A stretch of DNA of 64,000 nucleotides from Hydrogenophaga sp. (GCF_018780075.1 NZ_JADMKB010000037.1:62001-126000), one strand, 5' to 3'; positions 1 through 11,023 are shown, counted from the stretch's first letter. A program made the numbers and translations. Notes: a model not told the origin generated them from the letters alone.

Positions 1-606
1 GATCTTGAACTGCCCGCCCCGCACAAAGATGGCACCGCCACCGCCCCCATCGGTGAGCTGGCCGATGGAGTTGCCCTGGGTGAAGCCGATGTTCTGCACC
101 GTCAACCGGGGCGTTTCCTGGTTATTGCACTGCGAACTTGTCCAGACCTGCTCGGGATCGCAGGTGTTCTGATAGAGAATCCGCACCCGGCCGCCGCCGC
201 TGAGCGTCACCAGCCCGCCTCCATCCAGTGTCACGTCCGGTCGGTTGTTGAACACCTTGGCTGTTTGCGGCAGGGTGATGGTGACCGGGTCTGGCCCGCA
301 GCTGAACCGGATCTTGCCCCCCTGGGCCACCGCCTGCACCACCGCCTCCCCTGTGCAGCTGGCCACGGTGCCTGTGCCAACGACCTGGTCGGACTGGCTG
401 GTGTCCACCGCCCGGCCCGCCGCCGGTACCGTCACCCGGCCGCCCGGTGCGCCGGCATTGATCGGAGTGCCGGTGGTCGCATCACTGCCGCCTCCATTTC
501 CGCCATCGGCGCTACTGTCCCCGTCACCACCTCCGCCGCATGCGGCCAGAAGAAACGGTAGCGCAACGGCCATGACAACGAGAGGAGAAACAGCAGACAA
601 CCTCAT
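1..606 (-). CDS. Surface lipoprotein with Gly-rich linker, probable beta-helix (partial)
   Basis: The gene runs off the left edge; the first 202 codons are visible. The N-terminus is a lipoprotein signal with a lipobox ending LLAAC at about residues 19-23, so the product is probably anchored to the outer membrane. A Gly/Ser/Asp-rich low-complexity linker follows (about residues 24-50). After that come short hydrophobic/polar alternations and Gly-rich turns (LDGGGLVTLSGGG, GGGGGAIFVRGG), which look like the start of a right-handed parallel beta-helix of the pectate-lyase type. The start is the only ATG that places the signal at the N-terminus. It is transcribed away from ureC. The substrate or function cannot be named from this fragment; beta-helix is inferred from the pattern only. 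Confidence 0.7.
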   Translation of the reverse strand, partial: MRLSAVSPLVVMAVALPFLLAACGGGGDGDSSADGGNGGGSDATTGTPINAGAPGGRVTVPAAGRAVDTSQSDQVVGTGTVASCTGEAVVQAVAQGGKIRFSCGPDPVTITLPQTAKVFNNRPDVTLDGGGLVTLSGGGRVRILYQNTCDPEQVWTSSQCNNQETPRLTVQNIGFTQGNSIGQLTDGGGGGAIFVRGGQFKI

Positions 607-818
607 AGACACTCGGAAAGGAAAAAAGGGTTGGACTGGTCCGGTGGGTTGTGAGCCTTGGCACGATTCATGCACCAACCGATTCCGAAGACTATAGGCA
701 CCAAAGGCCCTCGGAAGCAAGCCGACAAACGAAAGGACTGTGTACGGTCGTTACCGTGGCCGCTCCACTGTCACGCGCCGATCTCATTCCAGCGAACAAC
801 CCAGCCAGAAAAAATACC

Positions 819-2537
<1,719 letters not shown>

Positions 2538-2558
2538 AACTTTATCGCTCATATTTTC

Positions 2559-3134
2559 ATGCTTCAAGTGTCCAAGCTCATTCCCCAAGGCCAGGGGCTC
2601 GCGCCGGTGCTGGTGCGCCGCGCCGCGCACCTGGAACTGGACTGGGATGTGCGCCAGAAAAGCCGCTTCGACGCGACCGCGTCCGATGGCCGCAGCGTGG
2701 GCGTGTTCCTGCCGCGCGGCACGGTGGTGCGCGGCGGCGACGTGCTGATCACGCAAGACGGCTCACTGCTGCGGGTGGTGGCCGCCCCCCAGGTGGTGCT
2801 CAAGGTCACCGCCTGCACCGATCACAGCCACGGCCATGCGCACGACAGCGCGTTTGACCTCATGCGTGCCGCCTACCACCTGGGCAACCGGCACGTGCCC
2901 ATCGAGCTGAAACCCGATCACCTCAAGATCGAGCCCGACCACGTGCTGGCCGACATGCTGCGCGCCATGCACCTGACGGTGGCCGAGGTGCGCGAAGCCT
3001 TCGAGCCCGAGGGCGGTGCCTACGCGGCGCACGGCAGCGCACCGGCGGGTGGACATGCCCACCAGGGTCATGGCCATGGCCACGCGGGCCACGGTCACCA
3101 CCCGCACGACCACCACGGCCATGACCACGGCTGA
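2559..3134 (+). CDS. ureE: Urease accessory protein UreE (nickel metallochaperone)
   Basis: Delivers Ni2+ to the UreG-containing urease activation complex. 191 aa: an N-terminal peptide-binding domain (about 1-75), then the metal-binding domain containing NRHVPIEL and [12 protein letters not shown] (about 105-140). A long C-terminal His-rich tail (last ~28 residues, about half His, with repeated HGH and HDH units) is a nickel-storage sequence typical of some UreE proteins. It lies 21 nt after ureC. The ureF start codon lies inside the His-tail coding sequence, 14 nt before the ureE stop, so ureF translation is probably coupled. Confidence 0.95.
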   Translation: MLQVSKLIPQGQGLAPVLVRRAAHLELDWDVRQKSRFDATASDGRSVGVFLPRGTVVRGGDVLITQDGSLLRVVAAPQVVLKVTACTDHSHGHAHDSAFDLMRAAYHLGNRHVPIELKPDHLKIEPDHVLADMLRAMHLTVAEVREAFEPEGGAYAAHGSAPAGGHAHQGHGHGHAGHGHHPHDHHGHDHG

Positions 3135-3831
3135 GCCGCCCACGCGGGCGGCCGGCGGCCTGCTGCACCTCCTGTGGCTGGCCTCGCCCACGCTTCCGGT
3201 GGGTGGTTTCTCGTATTCCGAAGGGCTGGAGGCGGCCGTTGATGCCGGGCTCGTGACCGACGAAGCCAGCGCCGCGGGCTGGCTGGTCGACCAGCTGCAC
3301 CTGGGCCTCGCGCGCTGCGACCTGGCCGTGGTGGCGCAGGCCATTCCCGCCTGGCAGGCGGGCGACCAACCCCGCATCCGCCAGCTCAACGCCTGGGTGC
3401 TGAGCACGCGCGAGACGCACGAGTTTCGCCTGCAGACCGAACAGATGGGCCGCTCGATGCTGGAGTGGGCGCGCTCGCTGGGTGAGCTCGGCGAGGGCGT
3501 GTTCGAACAGTTGCTGGCCGCCGGCCTGAACCCGCCCTGCTACCCGGTGGCCATGGCCTGCGCCGCGGCCCGCAGCGGCGCCAGCACCCGCGACAGCCTG
3601 CTCGGTTTCGCCTTCGGCTGGGCCGAGAACATGGTGCAGGCGGCCATCAAGTCGGTGCCGTTGGGCCAGAGCGCCGGGCAACGCATGCTCGCGCGCCTGG
3701 CACGCGAGATCCCCGCCGCGGCGGACCATGCCCTGGCGCTCGAAGACGGTGAGCGCCAGGCCTTCACGCCCGGGCTCGCCATCCTCAGCGCCCGCCACGA
3801 AACCCAGTATTCCCGTCTGTTCCGTTCCTGA
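3121..3831 (+). CDS. ureF: Urease accessory protein UreF
   Basis: Part of the UreD(H)-UreF-UreG complex that controls GTP-dependent loading of nickel into apo-urease. 236 aa, all-helical. Family hallmarks: [21 protein letters not shown] near the N-terminus, [15 protein letters not shown] in the middle, and [17 protein letters not shown] near the C-terminus. The ATG giving MTTAEPP was chosen because upstream residues in this frame are only the shifted reading of the ureE His tail. It overlaps ureE by 14 nt and ends 11 nt before ureG. The UreD partner is not in this window. Confidence 0.94.
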   Translation: MTTAEPPTRAAGGLLHLLWLASPTLPVGGFSYSEGLEAAVDAGLVTDEASAAGWLVDQLHLGLARCDLAVVAQAIPAWQAGDQPRIRQLNAWVLSTRETHEFRLQTEQMGRSMLEWARSLGELGEGVFEQLLAAGLNPPCYPVAMACAAARSGASTRDSLLGFAFGWAENMVQAAIKSVPLGQSAGQRMLARLAREIPAAADHALALEDGERQAFTPGLAILSARHETQYSRLFRS

Positions 3832-3842
3832 AGACCCGCCCC

Positions 3843-4511
3843 ATGAGCGCCCTGCACCACATCCCGAACCGCACCAAAACCCTGCCCCCGCTGCGCGTGG
3901 GCATCGGCGGCCCCGTCGGCTCCGGCAAGACCACCCTGCTCGAAATGCTGTGCAAGACCATGCGCGAGCGGTACGACCTGGTCGCCATCACCAACGACAT
4001 CTACACCAAGGAAGACCAGCGCCTGCTCACCGTCAGCGGCGCGCTGCCGGCCGAACGCATCATGGGCGTGGAGACCGGTGGCTGCCCGCACACCGCGATC
4101 CGCGAAGACTGCTCGATCAACCTCGAAGCCATCGACCGCATGCTGGGCGACTTCCCCAACGCCGACATCGTGTTCGTCGAATCGGGCGGCGACAACCTGG
4201 CCGCCACCTTCAGCCCCGAACTCTCGGACCTGACGATCTACGTGATCGACGTCGCCGCGGGCGAGAAGATCCCGCGCAAGGGCGGCCCCGGCATCACCAA
4301 GAGCGACCTGTTCGTCATCAACAAGACCGACCTGGCCCCGCACGTGGGCGCCGACCTGGAGGTCATGAAAGCAGACACCGCGCGCATGCGACCAGACACC
4401 GCTCGCCGCCCCTGGGTGATGACCAACCTCAAGACCCTGGCCGGTGTCGACGAGGTCGTGCGTTTCATCGAACAGCGCGGCATGCTGCAACCGGGCCCGG
4501 TCACCCCTTGA
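3843..4511 (+). CDS. ureG: Urease accessory GTPase UreG
   Basis: SIMIBI-class GTPase that powers nickel transfer from UreE to urease. 222 aa. P-loop [11 protein letters not shown] (about 22-32), switch/metal region [10 protein letters not shown], conserved [17 protein letters not shown] containing the Cys-Pro-His nickel-binding motif, [15 protein letters not shown], and the guanine-specificity motif NKTDLAP. It begins 11 nt after ureF and is the last gene of the ureCEFG unit; a tRNA-Ser gene follows. Length and motifs are fully typical, with no sign of decay. Confidence 0.97.
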   Translation: MSALHHIPNRTKTLPPLRVGIGGPVGSGKTTLLEMLCKTMRERYDLVAITNDIYTKEDQRLLTVSGALPAERIMGVETGGCPHTAIREDCSINLEAIDRMLGDFPNADIVFVESGGDNLAATFSPELSDLTIYVIDVAAGEKIPRKGGPGITKSDLFVINKTDLAPHVGADLEVMKADTARMRPDTARRPWVMTNLKTLAGVDEVVRFIEQRGMLQPGPVTP

Positions 4512-4545
4512 CCAGCGCCCTGGCGGCTACAATGCCTGCCACCCC

Positions 4546-4633
4546 GGAGACGTGGGAGAGTGGTTTAATCCAGCGGTCTTGAAAACCGCCGACCCGCAAG
4601 GGTCCGTGAGTTCGAATCTCACCGTCTCCGCCA
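4546..4633 (+). tRNA. tRNA-Ser (anticodon TGA)
   Basis: An 88-nt class II tRNA including the encoded CCA. The acceptor stem GGAGACG pairs with CGTCTCC, followed by discriminator G and CCA. The D arm is GTGGGAGAGTGGTTTAAT, the anticodon loop CTTGAAA reads TGA, there is a long variable arm (GACCCGCAAGGGTC), and the T arm contains GTTCGAATC. The long variable arm and anticodon agree on serine (UCA/UCG codons). Confidence 0.96.
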
Positions 4634-4644
4634 GGACATCCAGA

Positions 4645-4672
4645 AAAACGGGCCCTCGCGGCCCGTTTCTGC
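4645..4672 (+). terminator. Hairpin downstream of tRNA-Ser
   Basis: An ACGGGCC / GGCCCGT stem with a 5-nt loop is followed by a short T/C-rich tract (TTTCTGCTTTC). It lies 12 nt after the tRNA CCA, a plausible intrinsic terminator for the tRNA and ureG read-through. Confidence 0.7.
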
Positions 4673-4675
4673 TTT

Positions 4676-4956
4676 CTGCCCATCACCCAGCCCATCGTCG
4701 GCGGCGGCACGTTGTGGCACCTGGTGAGGCGATGGACTCAACAGGTACAAGGCTCCAACAGCGGCCTTCTTCGCCACGATGGCCGGCCAGCAGATGGCTG
4801 GTCGCTGGCGGTGACCCCGCCCACCTGCATGCCGGCCACCCAAGACAGGCCGACTCGGTCTTGCTTCAAGAACCCATCGTTGCGCATCAAATGTGCGGCC
4901 TGGATCGACCTTGTCGCGACATCTGCGTCACCAAATTCACGGTCCGAAGTGGCTGC
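4676..4956. other. Intergenic gap, no gene recognised
   Basis: Sequence between the tRNA terminator and the stop of the TRAP large permease. No open frame here resembles a protein and no repeat from the dispersed family is present. No clear Rho-independent terminator for the leftward TRAP operon is visible either. Confidence 0.5.
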
Positions 4957-6237
4957 TCAGTTGATGAACCAACGCATCGGCACCAGCACCAGGGACGGGA
5001 ACAGCACCATCAGGAACATCACGATGAACTGCGCGGTCATGAAGGGGATGACGCCACGGGTGACTTCGTCCATGCGCATCTTGCCCACACCAGCCACCAC
5101 GTTGAGCACCGTGCCCACAGGGGGTGTGATCAGGCCGATGGCGTTGTTCATGATGAACAGCACACCGAAGTACACCGGATCGATGCCGGCGGCCTTGACC
5201 ACCGGCATCAGCACGGGGGTCAGGATCAGGATGGTGGGCGTCATGTCCATGGCCGTGCCCACCGCGATCACCAGCACCATGATGGCCATCATCAGCAACG
5301 TCGGGCTGTCCAGCAGCGGCGCCAGCAGTGCAATCAGCTGCTTCGGAATATCGGCCACCGTGATCAGCCAGGCACTGACCATGGCCGCCGCCACGAGGAA
5401 CATGATCACGGCGGTGGTCTTGGCCGCACTGACGAACACCTCGCGCAGCTGGTGCCAATGCAGTTCCCGGTAAACCAGCGTGGCCACCAACGACGCATAC
5501 ACCGCGGCAACCACCGCGGCTTCGGTGGGCGTGAACACGCCCATCTTCAGCCCCACCAGCACGATCACCGGCAGGAACAGCGCCCAGGTCGATTCCTTGA
5601 ACGCTTGCAGGCGCTCGGCCGAGGTGGCCTTGGGCGGCGGGGTGACGTTCTCGGTTTGCGAAACAACGTACCAGGCCAGGGCAATGGCCAGCCCCATCAT
5701 CAGGCCCGGCACGATGCCCGCCAGGAACAGCTTGCTGATCGACACGTTGCCGGCCACGCCAAACACCACGAAACCGATCGAGGGCGGGATCACAGGGGCA
5801 ATGATGCCGGCGGACGCGATCAGGCCACCGGCACGGGCCTTGTCGTGGCCGGCTTTGACCATCATGGGGAGCAGCAATGCGGCCAGAGCGGCGGTGTCGG
5901 CCACGGCCGAGCCCGACAGCGCGGCCAGCAAGCAGGCCGCCAGGATCGCGACAAAGCCCAGGCCGCCGCGCTTGTGGCCCACCAGGGTGAGCGCGAGCTT
6001 GACGATGCGGCTGGACAGCCCACCCACGTTCATGATTTCGCCGGCCAGCATGAAGAACGGAACGGCCAGGAGCGGGAACGAGTCGGCACCGTTGATCACG
6101 TTCTGCGCCAGGATCTGGGCATCAAACAGGTCCAGGTGCCACATCAGGGCAACACCCGACACCAGCAGCGCATAGGCAATGGGCACGCCGATGGCCATGA
6201 CGGCCAGCAGCGAGCCCAGAAAGATGAAAACGGTCAT
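4957..6237 (-). CDS. dctM: TRAP transporter large permease (DctM family)
   Basis: Membrane subunit that drives Na+-coupled uptake with DctQ and the periplasmic receptor DctP. 426 aa with about 11-12 hydrophobic segments. Typical DctM stretches: FPLLAVPFFMLAGEIMN, GSAVADTAALAALLLPMM, GIIAPVIPPSIGFV, TAMDMTPTILILTPVLMP and the C-terminal NNAIGLITPPVGTVLNV. It is the last gene of a five-gene leftward unit (dctP, IlvD/Edd dehydratase, FAH enzyme, dctQ, dctM), 25 nt after dctQ. The presence of both dehydratases in the unit suggests the cargo is a sugar acid; the exact substrate is not visible. Confidence 0.95.
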   Translation of the reverse strand: MTVFIFLGSLLAVMAIGVPIAYALLVSGVALMWHLDLFDAQILAQNVINGADSFPLLAVPFFMLAGEIMNVGGLSSRIVKLALTLVGHKRGGLGFVAILAACLLAALSGSAVADTAALAALLLPMMVKAGHDKARAGGLIASAGIIAPVIPPSIGFVVFGVAGNVSISKLFLAGIVPGLMMGLAIALAWYVVSQTENVTPPPKATSAERLQAFKESTWALFLPVIVLVGLKMGVFTPTEAAVVAAVYASLVATLVYRELHWHQLREVFVSAAKTTAVIMFLVAAAMVSAWLITVADIPKQLIALLAPLLDSPTLLMMAIMVLVIAVGTAMDMTPTILILTPVLMPVVKAAGIDPVYFGVLFIMNNAIGLITPPVGTVLNVVAGVGKMRMDEVTRGVIPFMTAQFIVMFLMVLFPSLVLVPMRWFIN

Positions 6238-6262
6238 GGTGTGTTGTCTCCGTGAAGTCGAG

Positions 6263-6820
6263 TCACTTGTACGTGTCGCTGCGATCGAGATGCAGCCCGT
6301 CGATCTGGGTCAACTCTTCTGACTCCTGGATGTGGACCAGGTCCTCGTCACGCACCTGGCCCGACAGCACCAGCCAGAGCTGACGCAACAGCATCAGCCC
6401 CGAAGAGACGGCGAAAAACACGCCCGAGGCGTAGAAGATGGCCATGGAGAAACCAGAGACTGGCGCTTCCACGTCCGCGTTGATCAGGGTCTGGGTCAAC
6501 GCGCCACTGAACAACAACCAGGTGCAGTACAGCATCAGCAGGTAGCTGATGACCAGGCAGGTGCGCTGCACAAAGGGTGGCAACCTGACGAGCAGGAAAT
6601 CGGTGCCGAGGTGGGCCTTTTCCTTGACGGCCACGACGGCGCCCATGAAGGTGACCCACACAAACAGCCAGCGCGACATTTCCTCGCTGATGGCGATCCC
6701 CGAGTTGAAGACGTAGCGCAGGACAACATTGCCAAAAACGAGCAGCACCATCACAGCCAGGGCCAGCGCGATGAGTGTTTCGACGACCCGGCAATACCGG
6801 TCGATCAGGTGGTTGATCAT
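6263..6820 (-). CDS. dctQ: TRAP transporter small permease (DctQ family)
   Basis: Small membrane subunit of the TRAP transporter, about 185 aa with four predicted membrane helices (TLIALALAVMVLLVFGNVVL, a second around WLFVWVTFMGAVVAV, a third around LVISYLLMLYCTWLLF and a fourth around AIFYASGVFFAVSSGLMLL). The motif MSRWLFVWVTFMGAV is characteristic of DctQ. A hydrophilic tail of about 25 residues follows the last helix. It lies between the FAH-type enzyme (41 nt upstream) and dctM (25 nt downstream) on the same strand. Confidence 0.92.
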   Translation of the reverse strand: MINHLIDRYCRVVETLIALALAVMVLLVFGNVVLRYVFNSGIAISEEMSRWLFVWVTFMGAVVAVKEKAHLGTDFLLVRLPPFVQRTCLVISYLLMLYCTWLLFSGALTQTLINADVEAPVSGFSMAIFYASGVFFAVSSGLMLLRQLWLVLSGQVRDEDLVHIQESEELTQIDGLHLDRSDTYK

Positions 6821-6861
6821 GGGGGTCTCCGTCTCGAGGTCTGCGCCGTCGATGGGTTGAA

Positions 6862-8076
6862 TCAGCGTGTTTTTTCGTTCAGAAGGCCGCGCGCCGCCAG
6901 GTTGGCCATGAAGGCGCGCAGGCCGAAGCGCCAGGGCGGCGCCGTTTCGCTGTGGGTCACGCGGTTGTGAAGCGCCCCCAGCCAGGCGCTGTGGATGGTG
7001 ACCACGTCGCCCAGCTTGTGTGTGAAGCCGCCACCGGGCTGGTCACGGTCCTCGATGGGGGCGAACAGCGTGCCCAGGAACAGCATGAAACCGTCCGGGT
7101 ACTGGTGGGCGGTCAGCGTCTGGGCCACCAGGTCGGCCGGGTCGCGGCTGATGCTGGCCATGGTGTTGATCCCGCGCAGCTCGAAGCCGTCGGCACCGAG
7201 CACGCGCAGGTGCACGGTCTCACCACGCACCTGGTCCAGACCAAAGCCTTCGTCGAACAGCCGGATGAAGGGGCCGATGGCACAGGAAGCGTTGTTATCC
7301 TTGGCTTTGCCCAGCAGCAGTGCGCTGCGGCCTTCGATGTCGCGCAGGTTGACGTCGTTGCCCAGCGTGGCGCCGACGATGTCGCCGCGGCTGTTCACCG
7401 CCAGCACCACCTCGGGCTCGGGGTTGTTCCAGGCCGAATCCGCGCGGATGCCGATGTCGTCACCGCAGCCCACCGATGCCAGCACCGGCGCCTTGGTGAA
7501 GACCTCGGCATCCGGGCCGATGCCCACCTCCAGGTATTGCGACCACAGGCCTTTTTCCTGCAACAGCGCCTTCAACGCCATGGCCTGCGGCGAGCCCGGC
7601 TGGATGTCGGTCAGGCGCGCGCCGATCAGCTCGGTCACCTGCTGGCGCAGACGCTGGGCGCGGCTGGCATCGCCACGGGCCTGCTCTTCGATCACGCGCT
7701 CCACCAGGCTGGCGGCAAAGGTCACGCCGGCGGCTTTCACCACCTGCAGGTCACAGGGCGCCAGCAACCAGGGCAGCGATGCGTCGCGGCGACCGGGCAG
7801 GCTGTTGGACAGCAACTCATCGACGCCGCACAGGCGCTGGCCGGCGATCTGTCGCACAGCGTCGGCGGGTTGCGCGGTGTCGAGCAACGCGCTCATGGTC
7901 GGGAAGTGCGTGCTCAGGTCGAACACGCCATCGGGGCGCAGGACCACCACGGCGGGGCCAGGCTGCGCGCCTCCGAGCCAGACGCGCCCCACCAGGGTGC
8001 CCTCGACGCCGTCATCGGGCAGGATCTGGGAGGGGTGCTGGCCAGGGGTCCAGGCGGCGGCGACAACGGGATTCAT
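6862..8076 (-). CDS. FAH-family 2-keto-3-deoxyaldonate dehydratase (XylX-like)
   Basis: 404-aa fumarylacetoacetate-hydrolase-superfamily protein. The long N-terminal part (GTLVGRVWLGG..., about residues 25-110) and length resemble 2-keto-3-deoxy-D-xylonate / L-arabinonate dehydratases of the Weimberg-type pathways rather than true fumarylacetoacetase. Metal-binding and catalytic features of the FAH fold lie around YLEVGIGPDAEVFTKAP, NNPEPEVVLAVN (acidic metal ligands) and LGNDVNLRDIEGR. Beside it is an IlvD/Edd sugar-acid dehydratase, so the pair would convert an aldonate to its 2-keto-3-deoxy acid and then to an alpha-ketoacid semialdehyde. The final semialdehyde dehydrogenase is not in the window. 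The ATG for MNPVVAAAW was chosen because upstream residues are low-quality sequence. Confidence 0.8.
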   Translation of the reverse strand: MNPVVAAAWTPGQHPSQILPDDGVEGTLVGRVWLGGAQPGPAVVVLRPDGVFDLSTHFPTMSALLDTAQPADAVRQIAGQRLCGVDELLSNSLPGRRDASLPWLLAPCDLQVVKAAGVTFAASLVERVIEEQARGDASRAQRLRQQVTELIGARLTDIQPGSPQAMALKALLQEKGLWSQYLEVGIGPDAEVFTKAPVLASVGCGDDIGIRADSAWNNPEPEVVLAVNSRGDIVGATLGNDVNLRDIEGRSALLLGKAKDNNASCAIGPFIRLFDEGFGLDQVRGETVHLRVLGADGFELRGINTMASISRDPADLVAQTLTAHQYPDGFMLFLGTLFAPIEDRDQPGGGFTHKLGDVVTIHSAWLGALHNRVTHSETAPPWRFGLRAFMANLAARGLLNEKTR

Positions 8077-8158
8077 GAAAGGTCCTTTGATTGATGGGTT
8101 GTTTCGGCCATGCCGCAGCGCCGCCTGGGTGCAGGCGGGCCTGCCGCGTAGGCCAGGT

Positions 8159-9940
8159 TCAGTGGTTGTGGCGCGGGGTCTGTTCGGAAATGCGGCGGAA
8201 ATCCAGCGCGAAATCCAGCGTGGCGCCATCGGCGAGTTGGCCGGTTTTTTCCCGGTACAGCGCCTCCCAGGGCGAATGGCTGGGCGGCACGGGTGGCACG
8301 GGCAGCTCGCGGCGACGGCGTGCGATTTCTTCGGGCGCCACCAGCGCATCGCAGGTTCCCGCGTTGAGATCGACGCGAATGATGTCGCCGCTCAACAGCC
8401 AGCTCAGCCCACCACCCACCGCACTTTCGGGCGACACGTTGAGAATGGACGGACTGTCCGCGGTGCCGGACTGGCGGCCATCCCCCAGCGTGGGCAAGGT
8501 GCTGATGCCACGGCGGATCAGCGCATCGGGGGGCTGCATGTTGACCACCTCGGCCGAGCCCGGCCAGCCGATGGGACCGGCGCCGCGCATCACCAGGATG
8601 CAACCCTCGTCGATGTTCAGCGCCGGGTCGTTGATCCGGTGGTGGTAGTCGTCCCCGCCTTCAAACACCACGGCACGGGCCTCGAAGATGCCGTGCTGCC
8701 CCGGACGGTTCAGGTAGCGCTCGCGGAAGGTCGCCGAGATCACCGAGGTCTTGAGGATGCCGAAATCGAACAGGTTGCCACTCAACACCAGGAAGCCGGC
8801 CTTCTCCATCAACGGCGCATCAAAGGCCTTGATGACCTCGCGGTCGCGGGTTTCGCGGCCTTGCAGGTTCTCGGCCATGCTGCGGCCGGTGACGCTGAGG
8901 CAATCGCCGTGCAGCTTGCCCGCCTGCTGCAGCTCCCACATCAGGGCCGGCACACCACCGGCGCGGAAGAAGCGCTCGCCGAGGAACTGGCCGGCCGGCT
9001 GCATGTTGAGCAGCAGTGGCAGGTCGTAGGCATGCTCAGTCCAGTCGCGGGCCTTCAGCTCGACGCCTGCGTGGCGGGCCATGGCCATGATGTGCACTTG
9101 CGCGTTGCTGGAGCCACCGGCACAGCTCACCACCGACAACGCATTGAGGAAGCTCTCACGCGTCAAGATGCGCGAGGGGCGCAAATCTTCGTAGGCCATG
9201 TCCACGATGCGCCGCCCGGTCTCGTAGGCCATCTGGCCGCGTTCGCGATACGGTGCCGGGATGGCCGCACAACCGGGCAACGACAGGCCCAGCGCCTCGG
9301 CCACGGCGTTCATGGTGGAGGCCGTGCCCATGGTGTTGCAGTGGCCGGCCGACGGGGCACTGCTGCAGGCGCGCTGCAGAAACGCTTCTTCGTCGATCTC
9401 GCCCGCCGCCAGCTGGCGGCGGCTGCGCCAGATCACCGTGCCCGATCCCACCAGCTCGCCGTCGTGCCAACCGTCCAGCATGGGGCCGCCCGACAGCACG
9501 ATGGCCGGAATGTCCACGGTGGACGCGGCCATCACACCCGCGGGGGTGGTCTTGTCGCAGCCCGTGGTCAGCACCACGGCGTCGATGGGGTAGCCGTACA
9601 GAATTTCCACCAAGCCCAGGTAGGCGAGGTTGCGGTCCAGCGCGGCGGTGGGGCGGCGGCAGTTCTCGAAGATCGGGTGGACGGGAAACTCCATCGGGAT
9701 GCCCCCCGCGTCGCGGATGCCGTCGCGCACCCGCTTGGCCAGGTCCAGGTGGATGCGGTTGCACGGCGAGAGATCGCTGCCGGTCTGCGCAATGCCGATG
9801 ATGGGGCGACCCGAACGCAGCTCCTCGGGCGTGAGCCCGTAGTTCATGAAGCGCTCCAGGTAGAGCGCGGTCATGTCCGACCGCTGCGGGTCGGCGAACC
9901 ACTCGCGGGAGCGGAAGGGGCGGCGTGGGGTCTTGATCAT
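8159..9940 (-). CDS. IlvD/Edd-family aldonate dehydratase (xylonate/arabinonate type)
   Basis: 593-aa Fe-S dehydratase of the dihydroxyacid dehydratase/phosphogluconate dehydratase superfamily. Cluster and Mg2+ ligands appear in TTGCDKTTPAG (about residue 128), SAGHCNTMGTASTMN (about 200) and VVSCAGGSSNAQVH. The length and the C-terminal extension match pentonate dehydratases (D-xylonate, L-arabinonate) more than IlvD of branched-chain biosynthesis (about 560-620 aa, different motif wording). It lies 12 nt after dctP and 82 nt before the FAH enzyme, in one operon. Probable role: first dehydration of an imported sugar acid. The stereochemistry of the substrate cannot be decided from sequence alone. 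Confidence 0.86.
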   Translation of the reverse strand: MIKTPRRPFRSREWFADPQRSDMTALYLERFMNYGLTPEELRSGRPIIGIAQTGSDLSPCNRIHLDLAKRVRDGIRDAGGIPMEFPVHPIFENCRRPTAALDRNLAYLGLVEILYGYPIDAVVLTTGCDKTTPAGVMAASTVDIPAIVLSGGPMLDGWHDGELVGSGTVIWRSRRQLAAGEIDEEAFLQRACSSAPSAGHCNTMGTASTMNAVAEALGLSLPGCAAIPAPYRERGQMAYETGRRIVDMAYEDLRPSRILTRESFLNALSVVSCAGGSSNAQVHIMAMARHAGVELKARDWTEHAYDLPLLLNMQPAGQFLGERFFRAGGVPALMWELQQAGKLHGDCLSVTGRSMAENLQGRETRDREVIKAFDAPLMEKAGFLVLSGNLFDFGILKTSVISATFRERYLNRPGQHGIFEARAVVFEGGDDYHHRINDPALNIDEGCILVMRGAGPIGWPGSAEVVNMQPPDALIRRGISTLPTLGDGRQSGTADSPSILNVSPESAVGGGLSWLLSGDIIRVDLNAGTCDALVAPEEIARRRRELPVPPVPPSHSPWEALYREKTGQLADGATLDFALDFRRISEQTPRHNH

Positions 9941-9952
9941 GGCGTCAGGCTG

Positions 9953-10957
9953 TTACTTGGTGCGGGCCTTGGCCAGCTCGGCCATCATTTCCTTGGTGGT
10001 GTCTTCGCCAAACTCCTTGGCGTACTTGGCCAACACCGGCTGCAGTTTGGTGCGCAGCTTGGCTTGCTCGGCGGCGGGCAGCTCGGTGACCTGCATGCCC
10101 ACCTTCTTCAACTCGCCCAGCGCCTTGTCGCCAAAGGCGCGGATGGTCTTGCGTTCGTACAGCGTGGCCTCACGGGCGGCGTCCTGCACGACTTTTTGCT
10201 CCTGCACCGACAGCCCATCCCAGGTCTTCTTGGACATCAGCAGGACCCAGGCGCTGTACATGTGGCGCGACAGCACCAGGTGCTTCTGCACCTCGTAGAA
10301 CTTGCTGGCCAGAATGGTGGCGGGGGGGTTCTCCTGACCGTCCACCGCTCCCTGCTCCATGGCCGTGTACAGCTCGGTGAAGGCCATCGGCGTGGCGTTG
10401 GCACCCAGGGCGCCGAACGTGTCGAGGAACAGCGGGTTCTGGATCACGCGCAGCTTGAGGCCGGCCAGGTCCTCGGCCTTGGAGATAGGGCGGCGCGAGT
10501 TGGTCACATGGCGAAAGCCGTTTTCCCAGAAGCCCAGACCGATCAGACCCTTCTCCGGCAGATTGGCGAGCATCTTCTGGCCCACCGGGCCGTCGAGCAC
10601 CGCATCGGCCTCTTGCTCGTTGTTGAAGGTCAGGGGCAGGTTGATGACACCGAAGGGCTTGGAGAGGGACACCAGCGTGGAACTGTCCGGCACCGTCATC
10701 TCCAGGGTACCGCCGCGCAGCGCCGAGGTCATGCTCACGTCGTTGCCCAGCGTGCCGCTGGCAAACAGCTTGGCGGTCATCTTTCCGCCGCTTTTGGCCG
10801 CGAGTTGCTCGGCAAAATATTTGACAGCCAGGGCCTGGGGATGGTCATCGCTCAGGCCGATGCCCACCTTGAAAGCGTGTTCTTTGATCTGGGCCGCAAC
10901 CGGTGTGGACATGGCAACCAGGATCGTGGCCGCCAGGGCCATGGCTTTGAATTTCAT
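9953..10957 (-). CDS. dctP: TRAP transporter substrate-binding protein (DctP family)
   Basis: 334-aa periplasmic solute receptor. Signal peptide MKFKAMALAATILVAMSTPVAA, cleaved near AAQ. The mature part has DctP features: GLSDDHPQALAVKYFAEQL, FWENGFRHVTNSRRPI with the conserved Arg that binds the substrate carboxylate, LAGLKLRVIQNPLFLDTFGALGA and YTAMEQGAVDGQENPP. The start was chosen at the ATG that begins the signal peptide; a GGAGA ribosome site lies just upstream. It is the first gene of the leftward sugar-acid operon and is divergent from a LysR regulator across a 131-nt region, which suggests control by that regulator. Confidence 0.95.
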   Translation of the reverse strand: MKFKAMALAATILVAMSTPVAAQIKEHAFKVGIGLSDDHPQALAVKYFAEQLAAKSGGKMTAKLFASGTLGNDVSMTSALRGGTLEMTVPDSSTLVSLSKPFGVINLPLTFNNEQEADAVLDGPVGQKMLANLPEKGLIGLGFWENGFRHVTNSRRPISKAEDLAGLKLRVIQNPLFLDTFGALGANATPMAFTELYTAMEQGAVDGQENPPATILASKFYEVQKHLVLSRHMYSAWVLLMSKKTWDGLSVQEQKVVQDAAREATLYERKTIRAFGDKALGELKKVGMQVTELPAAEQAKLRTKLQPVLAKYAKEFGEDTTKEMMAELAKARTK

Positions 10958-10999
10958 GAATGTCTCCAAATAAGAATGATGGGTCGCGCTGGAATGCGC

Positions 11000-11023
11000 C
11001 ATCGGGCCTCTGGGCTCCCGATG
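11000..11023. promoter_or_regulatory. Inverted repeat in dctP/LysR divergent region
   Basis: Perfect 7-bp arms, CATCGGG and CCCGATG, separated by 10 nt, between the divergent starts of dctP and the LysR gene. Position and symmetry suit an operator, possibly for the neighbouring LysR protein, but it does not match the classic T-N11-A box closely. No experimental basis. Confidence 0.4.

Noticed and set aside
651-818. In-frame extension of ureC upstream of the chosen ATG
   Set aside because: The 56 extra residues do not resemble UreC or UreB and would make the protein longer than the family; the ATG at 819 gives the standard N-terminus.
2763-3798. Long minus-strand open frames opposite the urease genes
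   Set aside because: Low-complexity Arg/Ala/Gly-rich shadows of the coding strand, as happens throughout this GC-rich window.
4444-6255. 603-codon plus-strand frame opposite dctM
   Set aside because: His/Arg/Gln-rich composition, no motif, antisense to a clear TRAP permease; a shadow frame.
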